Below are positions 23,885 through 32,425 of a DNA stretch of 35,884 nucleotides, piece by piece (position 1 is the stretch's first letter; each line of letters starts with the position of its first letter). Made by a program: the position numbers and the translations under genes. Source of the DNA: Candidatus Brevifilum fermentans (GTDB taxonomy: Bacteria > Chloroflexota > Anaerolineae > Anaerolineales > Villigracilaceae); NCBI GenBank assembly GCA_945877125.1, contig CAMCQT010000040.1:1-35884 (forward strand), given 5' to 3'. The notes beneath the pieces are model-generated. The model ran no database searches. It was not told the DNA's origin and saw nothing but the letters and a program-made list of their open reading frames with translations.

Positions 23885-25636
23885 CTATGGAAGTGAGCAG
23901 ACACAACGAAAACCGAAGTAATCGAGAGACCACGCTGGATAGCACCTGTAGCGGTTGGCGGAGCGCACGACGTCAGCGTAGTTGTAGTTCGAGCCACCTC
24001 GTTGTACTCGTTCTGTACCTGAATTTGGACCCAAAGGATTAGATGAGGACGAATTTTCATAATAAGTGCCGCTGTACCAATCATTCACCCATTCCAAAAC
24101 ATTGCCTAGCATATCCGCGCACTCATAAGGCGAATCCCCTTGTGGAGAAAATTTTCTAACATCGGTTGTACCTCTACCTGATTCCAAAGTGTGTGCTTTT
24201 TTGAAATCAATGATATTACCCCAAGGGTATTCGCGTCCATCAGTTCCGCGTGCGGCTTTTTCCCATTCTGCTTCGGTGGGCAGGCGATATTGTTTGCCTG
24301 TTTTCTCGCTCAACCATTTGCAATAGGCACTCGCGTCATACCATGAAACCTCCACAACAGGGTGGTCGCCTTTCTTTGCAGGGAATTGATCGCGCTTCCA
24401 ATCTCGCGGTGCTTCATATTTCGCGTCGCGCACAAAGGCTTGATACTCAAGATTAGTAACGGGATATTTACCGATTAAGTATTCTGATAGTTCAACTGTG
24501 CGTTGAGGCTTTTCATCATCTTTTTTACCATAGTTACTTCCCATCAAAAACTTACCTGCGGGCACGCGCATAAATTCCATACCGTTGAAAAGGGTAAATT
24601 TGTCGCTTGAAAACTTGGTGGCTTGAACAAGAGACGACTCTACAACCTTCAATTTAACAATTTCGTTATCTATCATGGCTTCAAACGCCGCTTTCGCCGC
24701 TCGAACAGAAGGTGACTCTACAGCATTCACCAGCAAGTCGCGGCGTAACAGGTCTTCCCAGCCAAGTGGTCGAAAATCAGACGAAAAAGAAGGCGACTCT
24801 TCTACAACCTTCACCTGAGCAAAAGACTTTTGTTCGGCTAGCAAGGCAGTTTTGAAATCCCCCACCGATTTATATCTGTCTGTGCGTCGTATCTGCATGG
24901 CAAACTGTATTGCATCGCTAATTGTGTCAGGGATATTGCTATTAATCGATTTTGCAGGTGGCGGCGGTTTGGCGTTTCCCACCATAATTTCCACGCTATC
25001 GGGCGGAACACGGTAAGTCAACATGCAATAGAGCGTTACGCCAAGTGAATATATGTCGCTTTGGGCATCAGTTCCGCCAGTGCCATATTGTTCGGGTGCG
25101 GCGAAGTGTGGTGTAAGTCCGCGTGCGCCCATTGAAGTCTTCGCACCGACATCAAAAGCTTTTGCCAATCCAAAATCCACCAACATCGCGTTTCCCTGCG
25201 GGGTAATACGAATATTGGCAGGTTTAACGTCACGATGAATAATTGGGGGATTCTGATTGTGGATATAAATCAGGGCATCGCATACTTGTCTAATCCACGC
25301 CAATGCTTGCTCGCTTGGCAAGGGTCCCTTGTTGTTGGTCAGGATCGTTTCGAGATTGTCCCCTTCCACGTAATCCATCACCAGATATTGTCCCCGATCT
25401 GAGATGAAAAAATAATCCGTCACACGCACCAAATGCGGGTGATTGAGATTTGCCAGCATGATCGCCTCACGCCTGAATTGCTTCTGTGCATCCTCGCTTA
25501 CTTGCAGGTTTTCCTTGATGGCGCAAAATCTCTGCAAGTTATCGTCCCATACTTTGTAGACCGCGCCAAATCCGCCTTCACCAAGGGTGGATATGATTTT
25601 ATAGCGATTGTTGAAGACTTGCCCTGGTTTCAGCAT
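23885..25636 (-). CDS. Ser/Thr protein kinase fused to a SUMF1/FGE-sulfatase domain
   Basis: A 583-residue protein. Residues 1-275 are a Hanks-type kinase: glycine loop LGEGGFGAVY (18-27), AIK (39-41), catalytic HRDVKPAN (134-141), DFG (154-156) and APEQYG. A variable linker (about 276-350) holds imperfect repeats (VESPS, VEESPS, VESSL). Residues about 350-583 are a formylglycine-generating-enzyme-like domain: PAGKFLMGS, VSWYDASAYCKWLS, LPTEAEWEKAARG, LGNVLEWVNDWY and the end GGSNYNYADVVRSANRYR to GFRC. No membrane segment is seen. I chose ATG 25636 (MLKPGQVF; AAAGGA upstream). The C-terminal 35 residues resemble a DGR variable region. A target-binding domain coupled to kinase signalling is likely. 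Confidence 0.92.
   Translation of the reverse strand: MLKPGQVFNNRYKIISTLGEGGFGAVYKVWDDNLQRFCAIKENLQVSEDAQKQFRREAIMLANLNHPHLVRVTDYFFISDRGQYLVMDYVEGDNLETILTNNKGPLPSEQALAWIRQVCDALIYIHNQNPPIIHRDVKPANIRITPQGNAMLVDFGLAKAFDVGAKTSMGARGLTPHFAAPEQYGTGGTDAQSDIYSLGVTLYCMLTYRVPPDSVEIMVGNAKPPPPAKSINSNIPDTISDAIQFAMQIRRTDRYKSVGDFKTALLAEQKSFAQVKVVEESPSFSSDFRPLGWEDLLRRDLLVNAVESPSVRAAKAAFEAMIDNEIVKLKVVESSLVQATKFSSDKFTLFNGMEFMRVPAGKFLMGSNYGKKDDEKPQRTVELSEYLIGKYPVTNLEYQAFVRDAKYEAPRDWKRDQFPAKKGDHPVVEVSWYDASAYCKWLSEKTGKQYRLPTEAEWEKAARGTDGREYPWGNIIDFKKAHTLESGRGTTDVRKFSPQGDSPYECADMLGNVLEWVNDWYSGTYYENSSSSNPLGPNSGTERVQRGGSNYNYADVVRSANRYRCYPAWSLDYFGFRCVCSLP
23888..23998 (-). other. Candidate diversity-generating-retroelement variable region
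   Basis: The last ~35 codons read GGSN-Y-N-Y-A-DV-VRSANR-YRCY-P-then-GFRC. At the non-conserved positions most codons end in C or T and differ from AAC/AAT only in the first two bases (TAC, GAC, GTC, TGC, TAT, TCT, CTC, GAT, TTC), as expected from adenine-directed mutagenesis of a template repeat. No template repeat or reverse transcriptase is in the window, and ordinary SUMF1 proteins share the GGS...RSANR...GFR frame, so this is a hypothesis. Confidence 0.4.
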
Positions 25637-25652
25637 ACGTTTCCTTTTGTGC

Positions 25653-25685
25653 AGACTTCCGAAGTCTTTGAGACTTCGGAAGTCT
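25653..25685. repeat. Perfect 15-bp inverted repeat upstream of the kinase gene
   Basis: AGACTTCCGAAGTCT (25653-25667), loop TTG, AGACTTCGGAAGTCT (25671-25685). It begins 16 bp upstream of the kinase ATG. It could be an intergenic palindromic repeat or an operator; each arm is itself nearly symmetrical. Confidence 0.7.
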
Positions 25686-25738
25686 AAGTTTAGAAGTTTA
25701 TCCACAATTCAGTGCATGTTTTTTTTCAGCGCAGTTGG

Positions 25739-26185
25739 CTACGGTAATTTTTCAAGGTCAGCAATATCCTTTGACCTTCCGCTTGCTTTCTTGTTCTTCT
25801 TGAGATTTTCCAAGTCAATCAAGTTGACTTCAACACCGTCCAACTCATCAACAATTCGCGCCTGATAACACTCGTCAAATTCAACGCCTGAAATGGATGT
25901 GGTAATTTCAAGCCTAACTGGCGGCATGCCCATACGAATAATTTTGTTTTCACGCAAAAATAATTCGGCGTTCAGGTCGGGGTGGTCAAATCCAAAGGCT
26001 TTCAAAACAGCAACGATTTTTTGAGCATTGTCAGGATGAATGGCAATCCATATATCCATGTCGCCAGTGGCGCGGGCGTAGCCATGATAGCCGACTGCGT
26101 ATCCCCCGATCAATAAATAGCGGACATCATATTCTTTCAGCAACTTCAAAAACTCTTTGAAGTCGGGCGACAGCACTAGTTCCAT
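25739..26185 (-). CDS. Nucleotidyltransferase (MNT/DUF6036-like), possible toxin-antitoxin partner
   Basis: A 148-residue nucleotidyltransferase-fold protein. The start MELVLSPDFKEFLKLL leads into YLLIGGYAVGYHGYARATGDMDIWIA (about residues 25-50), which holds the GG...(x) and DxD signature (GDMDIW). A later acidic residue in RLEITTSIS (about residue 97) may complete the metal site. The ATG at 26185 matches relatives; a longer frame up to 26350 is only the overlap with the small ORF upstream. It overlaps that ORF by 59 nt in another frame. Such pairs are common and often considered toxin-antitoxin-like; activity here is unproven. Confidence 0.8.
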   Translation of the reverse strand: MELVLSPDFKEFLKLLKEYDVRYLLIGGYAVGYHGYARATGDMDIWIAIHPDNAQKIVAVLKAFGFDHPDLNAELFLRENKIIRMGMPPVRLEITTSISGVEFDECYQARIVDELDGVEVNLIDLENLKKNKKASGRSKDIADLEKLP

Positions 26186-26333
26186 AATTGATTCTCCGCA
26201 AAAGTTCCATATATTGCAGTCGTTCGTAAGGGGTTTTGGAAAGCCAATATTCCTTCTCGTCGCTGTCGGCTTCTTCCAAAGAAACGACCGAGAAAACGGT
26301 TTTATCCAATCGGGGAAAGTTGTTTTCGTCCAT
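26127..26333 (-). CDS. Small protein paired with the nucleotidyltransferase
   Basis: A 68-residue protein MDENNFPRLDKTVFSVVSL..., with EADSDEKEYWLSKTPYERL and MELLRRINYG...RLQRV. The pattern (EADxxDxxYWxSxTPxERL ... ELLRxxNYG) recurs in small proteins encoded directly before DUF6036-like nucleotidyltransferases. Its 3' end overlaps that gene by 59 nt. A TATACT box lies about 7 nt before the ATG in the minus-strand sense, so the mRNA may be nearly leaderless. No Shine-Dalgarno is visible. Probably the partner in a two-gene module; which member is toxic cannot be told. Confidence 0.7.
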   Translation of the reverse strand: MDENNFPRLDKTVFSVVSLEEADSDEKEYWLSKTPYERLQYMELLRRINYGTSAVARLQRVFEVAERI

Positions 26334-26378
26334 GTGTTTAAGTATAGCACCGAGCGCGAGTGCAGGCAGAAAAATTAC

Positions 26379-26957
26379 TCACTCGCCCGTTCCATTGAAT
26401 TTATTCATCGCCGCATTCAATCCCCGCATTACAAACTCAAATGCGGCGTCTGTGGCACGGTCTAAAACTTCGGGGAGAAATTTGAGGTCATCTTTGGAGA
26501 AATCCTGCAAGACATAATCCTTCGGATCCATGCGCCCAGGCGGACGTCCGATGCCGAGGCGCAGGCGTGGGAAGTCTTTTGTGCCAAGCTGTTCGATGGT
26601 GGAAGCCATTCCGCGCTGACCGCCTGGTCCGCCGCTGGCACGGATGCGGATTGTGCCGAAGGGAATATCCAGATCATCGTGGGCGACGAGCAGGTTTTCC
26701 ATCGGCAGTTTGTAAAAGTTCAACAGTCCCTGCACTGATTGACCTGAGAGATTCATATACGTCTGCGGTTTAGCGAGGATAATTTTGCGCTCCTCGTACA
26801 TCGCAGACATGACGATGGCTTTGGATTGCAATCTCATGCCGCGCGCGTTTAGTCGCACCGCAACACGGTCAATGAGCATGAAGCCGATGTTGTGGCGGGT
26901 GTCTTTGTATTCGCGTCCGGGGTTGCCGAAGCCGATCAGGAGGTAGGTGTCAGTCAT
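26379..26957 (-). CDS. pth: Peptidyl-tRNA hydrolase
   Basis: A 192-residue Pth that releases tRNA from peptidyl-tRNA that has dropped off ribosomes. Signature FGNPGREYKDTRHNIGF (about residues 9-25) includes the catalytic His. KPQTYMNLSGQSV (about 60-72) holds the conserved Asn, and VAHDDLDIPFG and GGPGGQRGM follow. Full length. It lies downstream of the anchored secreted protein, separated by low-complexity repeats (AGTGAACAG, TCAGTGGTCAG). Confidence 0.97.
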   Translation of the reverse strand: MTDTYLLIGFGNPGREYKDTRHNIGFMLIDRVAVRLNARGMRLQSKAIVMSAMYEERKIILAKPQTYMNLSGQSVQGLLNFYKLPMENLLVAHDDLDIPFGTIRIRASGGPGGQRGMASTIEQLGTKDFPRLRLGIGRPPGRMDPKDYVLQDFSKDDLKFLPEVLDRATDAAFEFVMRGLNAAMNKFNGTGE

Positions 26958-26987
26958 AAGAAGCTTTCAGTGAACAGTTATCAGTGG

Positions 26988-27611
26988 TCAGTTTTTGCGG
27001 AGGCGGAGGATTAAGGAGAAGAAAGCGAATAAAACCAAAGTAATGATTCCGCCTTTTGCGAAGTTTGAATAAATGGAAGAGGATGTCACCGACGCGGGGT
27101 TGACGGGCAAAGGTGTGGGCGAGGGAAATGTTGGGAGCGCAGTGGCAGGCTGAATGGTCGGGGATGATACGGGAAGCGGATCTATCGTAGTAAAGCCAAA
27201 AGACTCCGTAGCAGTGGGAGAGGCAGTCGGGAGCGGCGTATCGTTGCGGATTTTCAAATCTGAAACAACTACATCTTGAGAGGAACCGTCCTGGAGAAAG
27301 ACTCGCAAGTGCAAAATGTAATCTCCGTCGGTGAGCGTGGTCGTATCCCAAACGGCGAGGCTGGAGTTCTGCACGGGCTGGGAAAATGTCTGGATGGTGA
27401 ACCACGCGAAGCGGTCGGCGGGGTTGGAGGCGCCCCCGACGGGGATTGCATATGAGAATGCCAGTTCAGCGGAGGCGAAGTCGGGTGCATTCATATTGCC
27501 GACAATATTCACCTGGCCGCGCAAAATATCTCCGGGTTGAGGGGAGGTAATGGAAATATTCGCCGTTTGGGCGAAGAAAACAGCAAGGGTAATTAAGAGA
27601 TGGTTGAACAT
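26988..27611 (-). CDS. Secreted Ig-like protein with C-terminal membrane anchor
   Basis: A 207-residue protein: signal peptide (about residues 1-18, FNHLLITLAVFFAQT), an Ig-like/beta domain starting NISITSPQPGDILRGQVNIVG (residues about 18-130), a Pro/Thr/Ser-rich linker (PTASPTATES, PTFPSPTPLP) and a C-terminal membrane helix GGIITLVLFAFFSLILRLRKN. There is no LPxTG motif. Such Ig-like anchored proteins are common in Anaerolineae surface proteins; function unknown. The ATG at 27611 is chosen over 27632 because it starts the hydrophobic signal cleanly. The stop TGA belongs to a low-complexity repeat that follows. Confidence 0.7.
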   Translation of the reverse strand: MFNHLLITLAVFFAQTANISITSPQPGDILRGQVNIVGNMNAPDFASAELAFSYAIPVGGASNPADRFAWFTIQTFSQPVQNSSLAVWDTTTLTDGDYILHLRVFLQDGSSQDVVVSDLKIRNDTPLPTASPTATESFGFTTIDPLPVSSPTIQPATALPTFPSPTPLPVNPASVTSSSIYSNFAKGGIITLVLFAFFSLILRLRKN

Positions 27612-27775
27612 GGCAATCTGTAAGTTTAACATGAAGGAGGAGGCGGGTCAAATTGCAAAAATGAAGAACTGAAATGTGCTGACAATTCTCGAATAATTAT
27701 TTTTCTGGTACACTCGGGTTGTTCAATAAAACTTACCGCATGGCGGGGCAACTCGCTGATTCAGGAGATCAAGTT

Positions 27776-28150
27776 ATGGCACAATCCCGTTCAGACCAAA
27801 TGGTGGAACGCCTCCGTAGTCTACAGGCAGCCGCACCCGATATTGAAGCATCCGCCGTTGTCTCTGTGGACGGTCTCATTATGGCCTCTGCTTTACAGCA
27901 AGGCGTGGAAGAAGATCGTGTTTCAGCCATGTCTGCGGCTATGCTCAGTTTGGGAGAGCGTATTTCTGGTGAATTGGGACGCGGCGGTTTGGAGCAGGTT
28001 TTTATCAAAGGTGATAAAGGTGCGATCGTGCTAACCGCCATCGGTGAAGAAGCTGTGCTTACCGCAATGGCGCGTAAAGATGCAAAACTTGGCATGTATC
28101 TGCTTGAGATGCGCCGTGCTGCTGAAGACCTTGTGAAATTAGTTGGATGA
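27776..28150 (+). CDS. Roadblock/LC7 domain protein (MglB-like)
   Basis: A 124-residue roadblock/LC7 protein. The start at 27776 (MAQSRSDQMVERLRSL) has AGGAG 8 nt upstream; an upstream TTG frame at 27719 is less likely. Typical features: VERLRSLQAAAPDIEASAVVS, DGLIMASAL and GGLEQVFIKGDKGAIVLTAI. Roadblock proteins regulate small GTPases such as MglA, which control polarity and motility, or form other dimeric regulators. No GTPase gene is in the window. A hairpin terminator follows, so it is probably a single-gene transcript. Confidence 0.88.
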   Translation: MAQSRSDQMVERLRSLQAAAPDIEASAVVSVDGLIMASALQQGVEEDRVSAMSAAMLSLGERISGELGRGGLEQVFIKGDKGAIVLTAIGEEAVLTAMARKDAKLGMYLLEMRRAAEDLVKLVG

Positions 28151-28190
28151 ACAAAAAGAAAATTTTAGATTAAAATAATTTGCAACCCCA

Positions 28191-28227
28191 AATGGGGAGG
28201 GCTTAAACGCCCTCCCCATTCTCTTTG
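28191..28227 (+). terminator. Terminator-like hairpin after the roadblock gene
   Basis: A 12-bp stem AATGGGGAGGGC (28191-28202) / GCCCTCCCCATT (28209-28220), loop TTAAAC, followed by CTCTTTG (weak T-run). Confidence 0.7.
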
Positions 28228-28236
28228 TATTAATAC

Positions 28237-28267
28237 CCCTCACCCTACCCTCTTCCAAAGGGAGAGG
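28237..28267. repeat. Partial copy of family 3 repeat
   Basis: CCCTCACCCTACCCTCTTCC followed by AAAGGGAGAGG matches the left half of the element at 6000-6070. It lies just before the pyrG ribosome binding site. Confidence 0.7.
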
Positions 28268-28284
28268 AGAAAAAGGAAAAAAAC

Positions 28285-29895
28285 ATGACCACAAAATATT
28301 TATTTTTCACAGGCGGCGTGGTTTCATCAGTCGGCAAAGGCGTAACGGCCGCCGCACTGGGGCTACTGCTCAAGGAACGCGGATTCAAGGTTGCGGTTCA
28401 AAAACTTGACCCATACATCAATGTTGACCCTGGCACGATGTCACCTTATCAGCACGGCGAAGTGTACGTACTGGATGACGGTGCAGAAACCGACCTTGAC
28501 CTGGGTCACTACGAAAGGTTCATCGACAACCGCCTGACCCGAGTCAGCAATTTCACGACGGGACAGGTCTACGCCGAGACCATCTCAAAGGAACGCCGCG
28601 GCGATTATCTGGGCGGGACGATTCAAGTTATTCCGCATATCACCAACGAGATCAAACGCAGAATCGGTCTGGTTTCAAAAGAGACGGGCGCAGAGATCGT
28701 GATTCTCGAAGTCGGCGGGACCGTCGGCGATATTGAGTCACAGCCGTTTCTGGAAGCCTTGCGCCAGCTCCGCAATGAAGTGGGGCGCGAAAACTGTCTG
28801 TTCGTGCATGTCACCTGGCTCCCCACCATCGGCGCAACTGGTGAAATTAAAACAAAACCAACTCAACATTCGGTAGCGGCGCTACGCTCCATCGGTATTT
28901 CCCCCAACATCATCATCGCGCGCGCAGATCAGGATGTAGATAAAAGTCTGTGTGAAAAGATCGCGCTCTTCTGCGATGTGGAAAAAGATTCTGTCATCCC
29001 CATGAAAACCGCGGATGTGCTTTACGAAGTCCCATTGCTTTTGGAAAAAATGGGCGTCGGCGAACTGGTGCTCAATAAACTCAACCTAAAAGCGGAACGC
29101 CAACCCAACATGCAGCCGTGGGAAAAACTTGTGGCAGATGTCCGCAAGCCGAAGCCTTCGGTGAAAGTTGCGCTGGTCGGTAAATATGTTGAATTGCAAG
29201 ATGCGTATATGTCGGTGCGCGAGGCGCTCAAACATGCCGCGCTTGCAAACGATGTTGAAGTTGAGATCAGTTGGGTACATTCCGCTGACCTTGAAAAAGA
29301 CAAAGGCTGGGATGTTGTCAAACAAGCAGATGCCGTGCTCGTACCGGGCGGCTTCGGCTCACGTGGTATCGAAGGCAAAATTTTAGCGGCGCGTTACGCG
29401 CGTGAAAATAAAGTCCCGTACCTCGGCTTGTGTTTGGGAATGCAAGTGATGTGCATTGACTTTGCGCGTAATATCCTTGACCTTGAAGAAGCCAATTCCT
29501 CTGAATTTGACCGCAGCACCAAACACCCCGTCATAGACCTGATGATCGATCAGCGTTCGATCACCGACATGGGCGGGACGATGCGCCTCGGACTCTACCC
29601 TTGTCTGCTTCAACCGGGGACGAAGGCCGCCGCCGCCTATGCAGTTCCCAGTGTAGACGAGAGGCATCGTCACCGCTTTGAGTTTAACAACTCCTACCGT
29701 GCTGAATTCGAAAAACACGGCATGGTGTTCTCAGGTCTATCCCCCGACGGCAGATTGGTCGAGATCGTTGAACTGGCAGAGCATCCCTACATGGTCGCCA
29801 GTCAATTCCACCCAGAATTTTTGTCCCGCCCCATGAAGCCGCATCCTTTGTTTGTGGGATTACTCAATGCGGCAAAAGAACGGTCAGGGAAGTAA
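28285..29895 (+). CDS. pyrG: CTP synthase
   Basis: A 536-residue CTP synthase converting UTP, ATP and glutamine to CTP. The synthetase domain begins TKYLFFTGGVVSSVGKGVTAAA (P-loop-like) and has DPYINVDPGTMSPYQHGEV, and the GATase domain has VPGGFGSRG, the catalytic Cys in LGLCLGMQ (about residue 380) and SQFHPEF with the C-terminal catalytic His/Glu. Full length. AAAGGAAAAA precedes the ATG. Confidence 0.98.
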   Translation: MTTKYLFFTGGVVSSVGKGVTAAALGLLLKERGFKVAVQKLDPYINVDPGTMSPYQHGEVYVLDDGAETDLDLGHYERFIDNRLTRVSNFTTGQVYAETISKERRGDYLGGTIQVIPHITNEIKRRIGLVSKETGAEIVILEVGGTVGDIESQPFLEALRQLRNEVGRENCLFVHVTWLPTIGATGEIKTKPTQHSVAALRSIGISPNIIIARADQDVDKSLCEKIALFCDVEKDSVIPMKTADVLYEVPLLLEKMGVGELVLNKLNLKAERQPNMQPWEKLVADVRKPKPSVKVALVGKYVELQDAYMSVREALKHAALANDVEVEISWVHSADLEKDKGWDVVKQADAVLVPGGFGSRGIEGKILAARYARENKVPYLGLCLGMQVMCIDFARNILDLEEANSSEFDRSTKHPVIDLMIDQRSITDMGGTMRLGLYPCLLQPGTKAAAAYAVPSVDERHRHRFEFNNSYRAEFEKHGMVFSGLSPDGRLVEIVELAEHPYMVASQFHPEFLSRPMKPHPLFVGLLNAAKERSGK

Positions 29896-29902
29896 CATAA
29901 AA

Positions 29903-29933
29903 AACCTCGGAGGTCTTGAAGACCTCCGAGGTT
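29903..29933. terminator. Hairpin after pyrG (family 4 repeat)
   Basis: A 13-bp stem AACCTCGGAGGTC (29903-29915) / GACCTCCGAGGTT (29921-29933), loop TTGAA; T-run weak (GGGTTTG). The stem shares GACCTCCGAG with the hairpin at 14277-14312. Confidence 0.75.
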
Positions 29934-29948
29934 GGGTTTGAATTAAAC

Positions 29949-29980
29949 AAAAAGCCCTGTCTTTCGACAGGACTTTTTTT
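29949..29980. terminator. Bidirectional terminator between pyrG and the pilin gene
   Basis: CCTGTC / GACAGG with loop TTTC, flanked by AAAAAG on the left and CTTTTTTT on the right, so T-runs exist in both directions. It separates the convergent pyrG and pilin genes. Confidence 0.85.
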
Positions 29981-29997
29981 GAACGAACTGACGTGGA

Positions 29998-30153
29998 TTA
30001 GACGGCGGAAAGGCTGGTGTTGACTTTGCTGAATACATTGCCGATAATCGGTCCGAGGATCATGAGGGCCGCAATAACGACGATGGCTACCAAAACGAGA
30101 ATTAGAGCATATTCAACAAGACCCTGACCTTTTTCTTTGGGTGAAAATAACAT
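29998..30153 (-). CDS. Flp/Fap-type pilin subunit
   Basis: A 51-residue type IVb pilin. The sequence begins MLFSPKEKGQGLVEYALILV and continues LVAIVVIAALMILGPIIGNV with a short tail. The type III-like prepilin cleavage site is after Gly9 (K-G then Q-G-L-V-E-Y), with Glu at +5 as in Flp pilins, and one long hydrophobic helix follows. The strong SD AAGGAGA is 9 nt before the ATG. It would be assembled by a Tad-type system at the cell surface, but no tad genes are in the window; it appears to be a stand-alone pilin gene. Confidence 0.9.
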   Translation of the reverse strand: MLFSPKEKGQGLVEYALILVLVAIVVIAALMILGPIIGNVFSKVNTSLSAV

Positions 30154-30209
30154 TGTGTGTAATCTCCTTTCTTTCGGATTTCTCAGGAAGGTCTCCTAAG
30201 ATTGACTTT

Positions 30210-30237
30210 ATTTTACACGGTCTAGAAAATAATGCAA
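30210..30237 (-). promoter_or_regulatory. Probable promoter of the pilin gene
   Basis: In the minus-strand sense TTGCAT (30237-30232) is followed after 16 bp by TAAAAT (30215-30210), about 57 nt upstream of the pilin ATG. Spacing slightly short; unconfirmed. Confidence 0.45.
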
Positions 30238-30316
30238 GAGAACTAAAGGTCATTTTCCTAACAATTATGTCAGCCTTTCAAGAACGAAAACTCGCAAAAT
30301 ATTTGACACGCAGTCA

Positions 30317-31000
30317 TCACCCGCCAAACCCCTTTGGAATTTCAGCATACACACCGCGCATAGATTCGGGTAATCCGGCTGCGAGGGTGAACATTAGACG
30401 GTCAGTAAGAGAAAGCGGCGTGTCGCTTGGATTCGGCAAAATGGGAGGAAGCAACTTTATCGTTAGGCTTGAACGGTATGGAAATCGCTTAAACACTTGA
30501 TCTGTGCCAATGACTGTCATGGGAATGATCGGGCAATTCACCTCAATCGCCATTCTGGCTGTGCCTGTTTTTGCCACACAGAGTCCGTTTCCCTTTGAAC
30601 GCTTCCCTTCTGGAAACATGCCAAGGATATGTCCTTGAGCCAGTATTTTATGCGCATGGCGAAGCGCCCATTCATCTTTCTCACCACGATTAACAGGGAA
30701 AGCACACAGAACCCGCAGTAATGGATCAAGAACCGGAGTGTTAAACAATTCAGCTTTGCCCATGTAACAGATTGCACGAGGCACGGCAAATTGCATGGGA
30801 AAGGCATCAAAATTAGTGACATGATTCGCCGCAATAATTACAGGCCCGTCCAGTGGAAAATTCTCCTGCCCTTCCAATTTCATCAGCGTAGCAGTATTAA
30901 AAAAAACACGAATCAGCCAAAATATAAAACGGCGCGTGGATGTCTCTTCCAGATAATATTTCTTTCGGTCACGCGGGTCAAAATCCAGCTGTGTATTCAA
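30317..31000 (-). CDS. 1-acyl-sn-glycerol-3-phosphate acyltransferase (PlsC-like)
   Basis: A 227-residue acyltransferase of the PlsC family, which adds the second acyl chain to lysophosphatidic acid or a related lysophospholipid. Motif I is NHVTNFDAF (His and Asp four apart), motif III FPEGKRSKGN, and PIIPMTVIG follows. One hydrophobic segment (about residues 25-45, FIFWLIRVFFNTATLM) suggests membrane attachment. The start codon is TTG with GGAGA about 8 nt upstream, which supports it. Standalone gene divergent from eno. Confidence 0.9.
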   Translation of the reverse strand: MNTQLDFDPRDRKKYYLEETSTRRFIFWLIRVFFNTATLMKLEGQENFPLDGPVIIAANHVTNFDAFPMQFAVPRAICYMGKAELFNTPVLDPLLRVLCAFPVNRGEKDEWALRHAHKILAQGHILGMFPEGKRSKGNGLCVAKTGTARMAIEVNCPIIPMTVIGTDQVFKRFPYRSSLTIKLLPPILPNPSDTPLSLTDRLMFTLAAGLPESMRGVYAEIPKGFGG

Positions 31001-31069
31001 ATTAGCTTCTCCATATAAAATGCGATTATACTTGATACATTATTCACAAACATTAACCCCAGGAGTTAA

Positions 31070-32368
<1,299 letters not shown>

Positions 32369-32375
32369 TAATCAC

Positions 32376-32410
32376 AAAACTAGCGGGGACGATGTCCCCG
32401 CTAGTTTTTT
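32376..32410. terminator. Terminator after eno
   Basis: A 15-bp perfect stem AAAACTAGCGGGGAC (32376-32390) / GTCCCCGCTAGTTTT (32394-32408), loop GAT, followed by TT. A-run and T-run make it bidirectional. It lies 8 bp after the eno stop and 16 bp before the next ATG. Confidence 0.92.
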
Positions 32411-32425
32411 ATTCCGGGAGGAAAT

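Noticed and set aside
23856-23945. Longer start for the Mrr-like gene
   Set aside because: It would overlap the kinase gene; the shorter ATG has a ribosome site and a family-like N-terminus.
22477-26333. Complete DGR or prophage
   Set aside because: No reverse transcriptase, template repeat, integrase or phage structural gene seen in the window.
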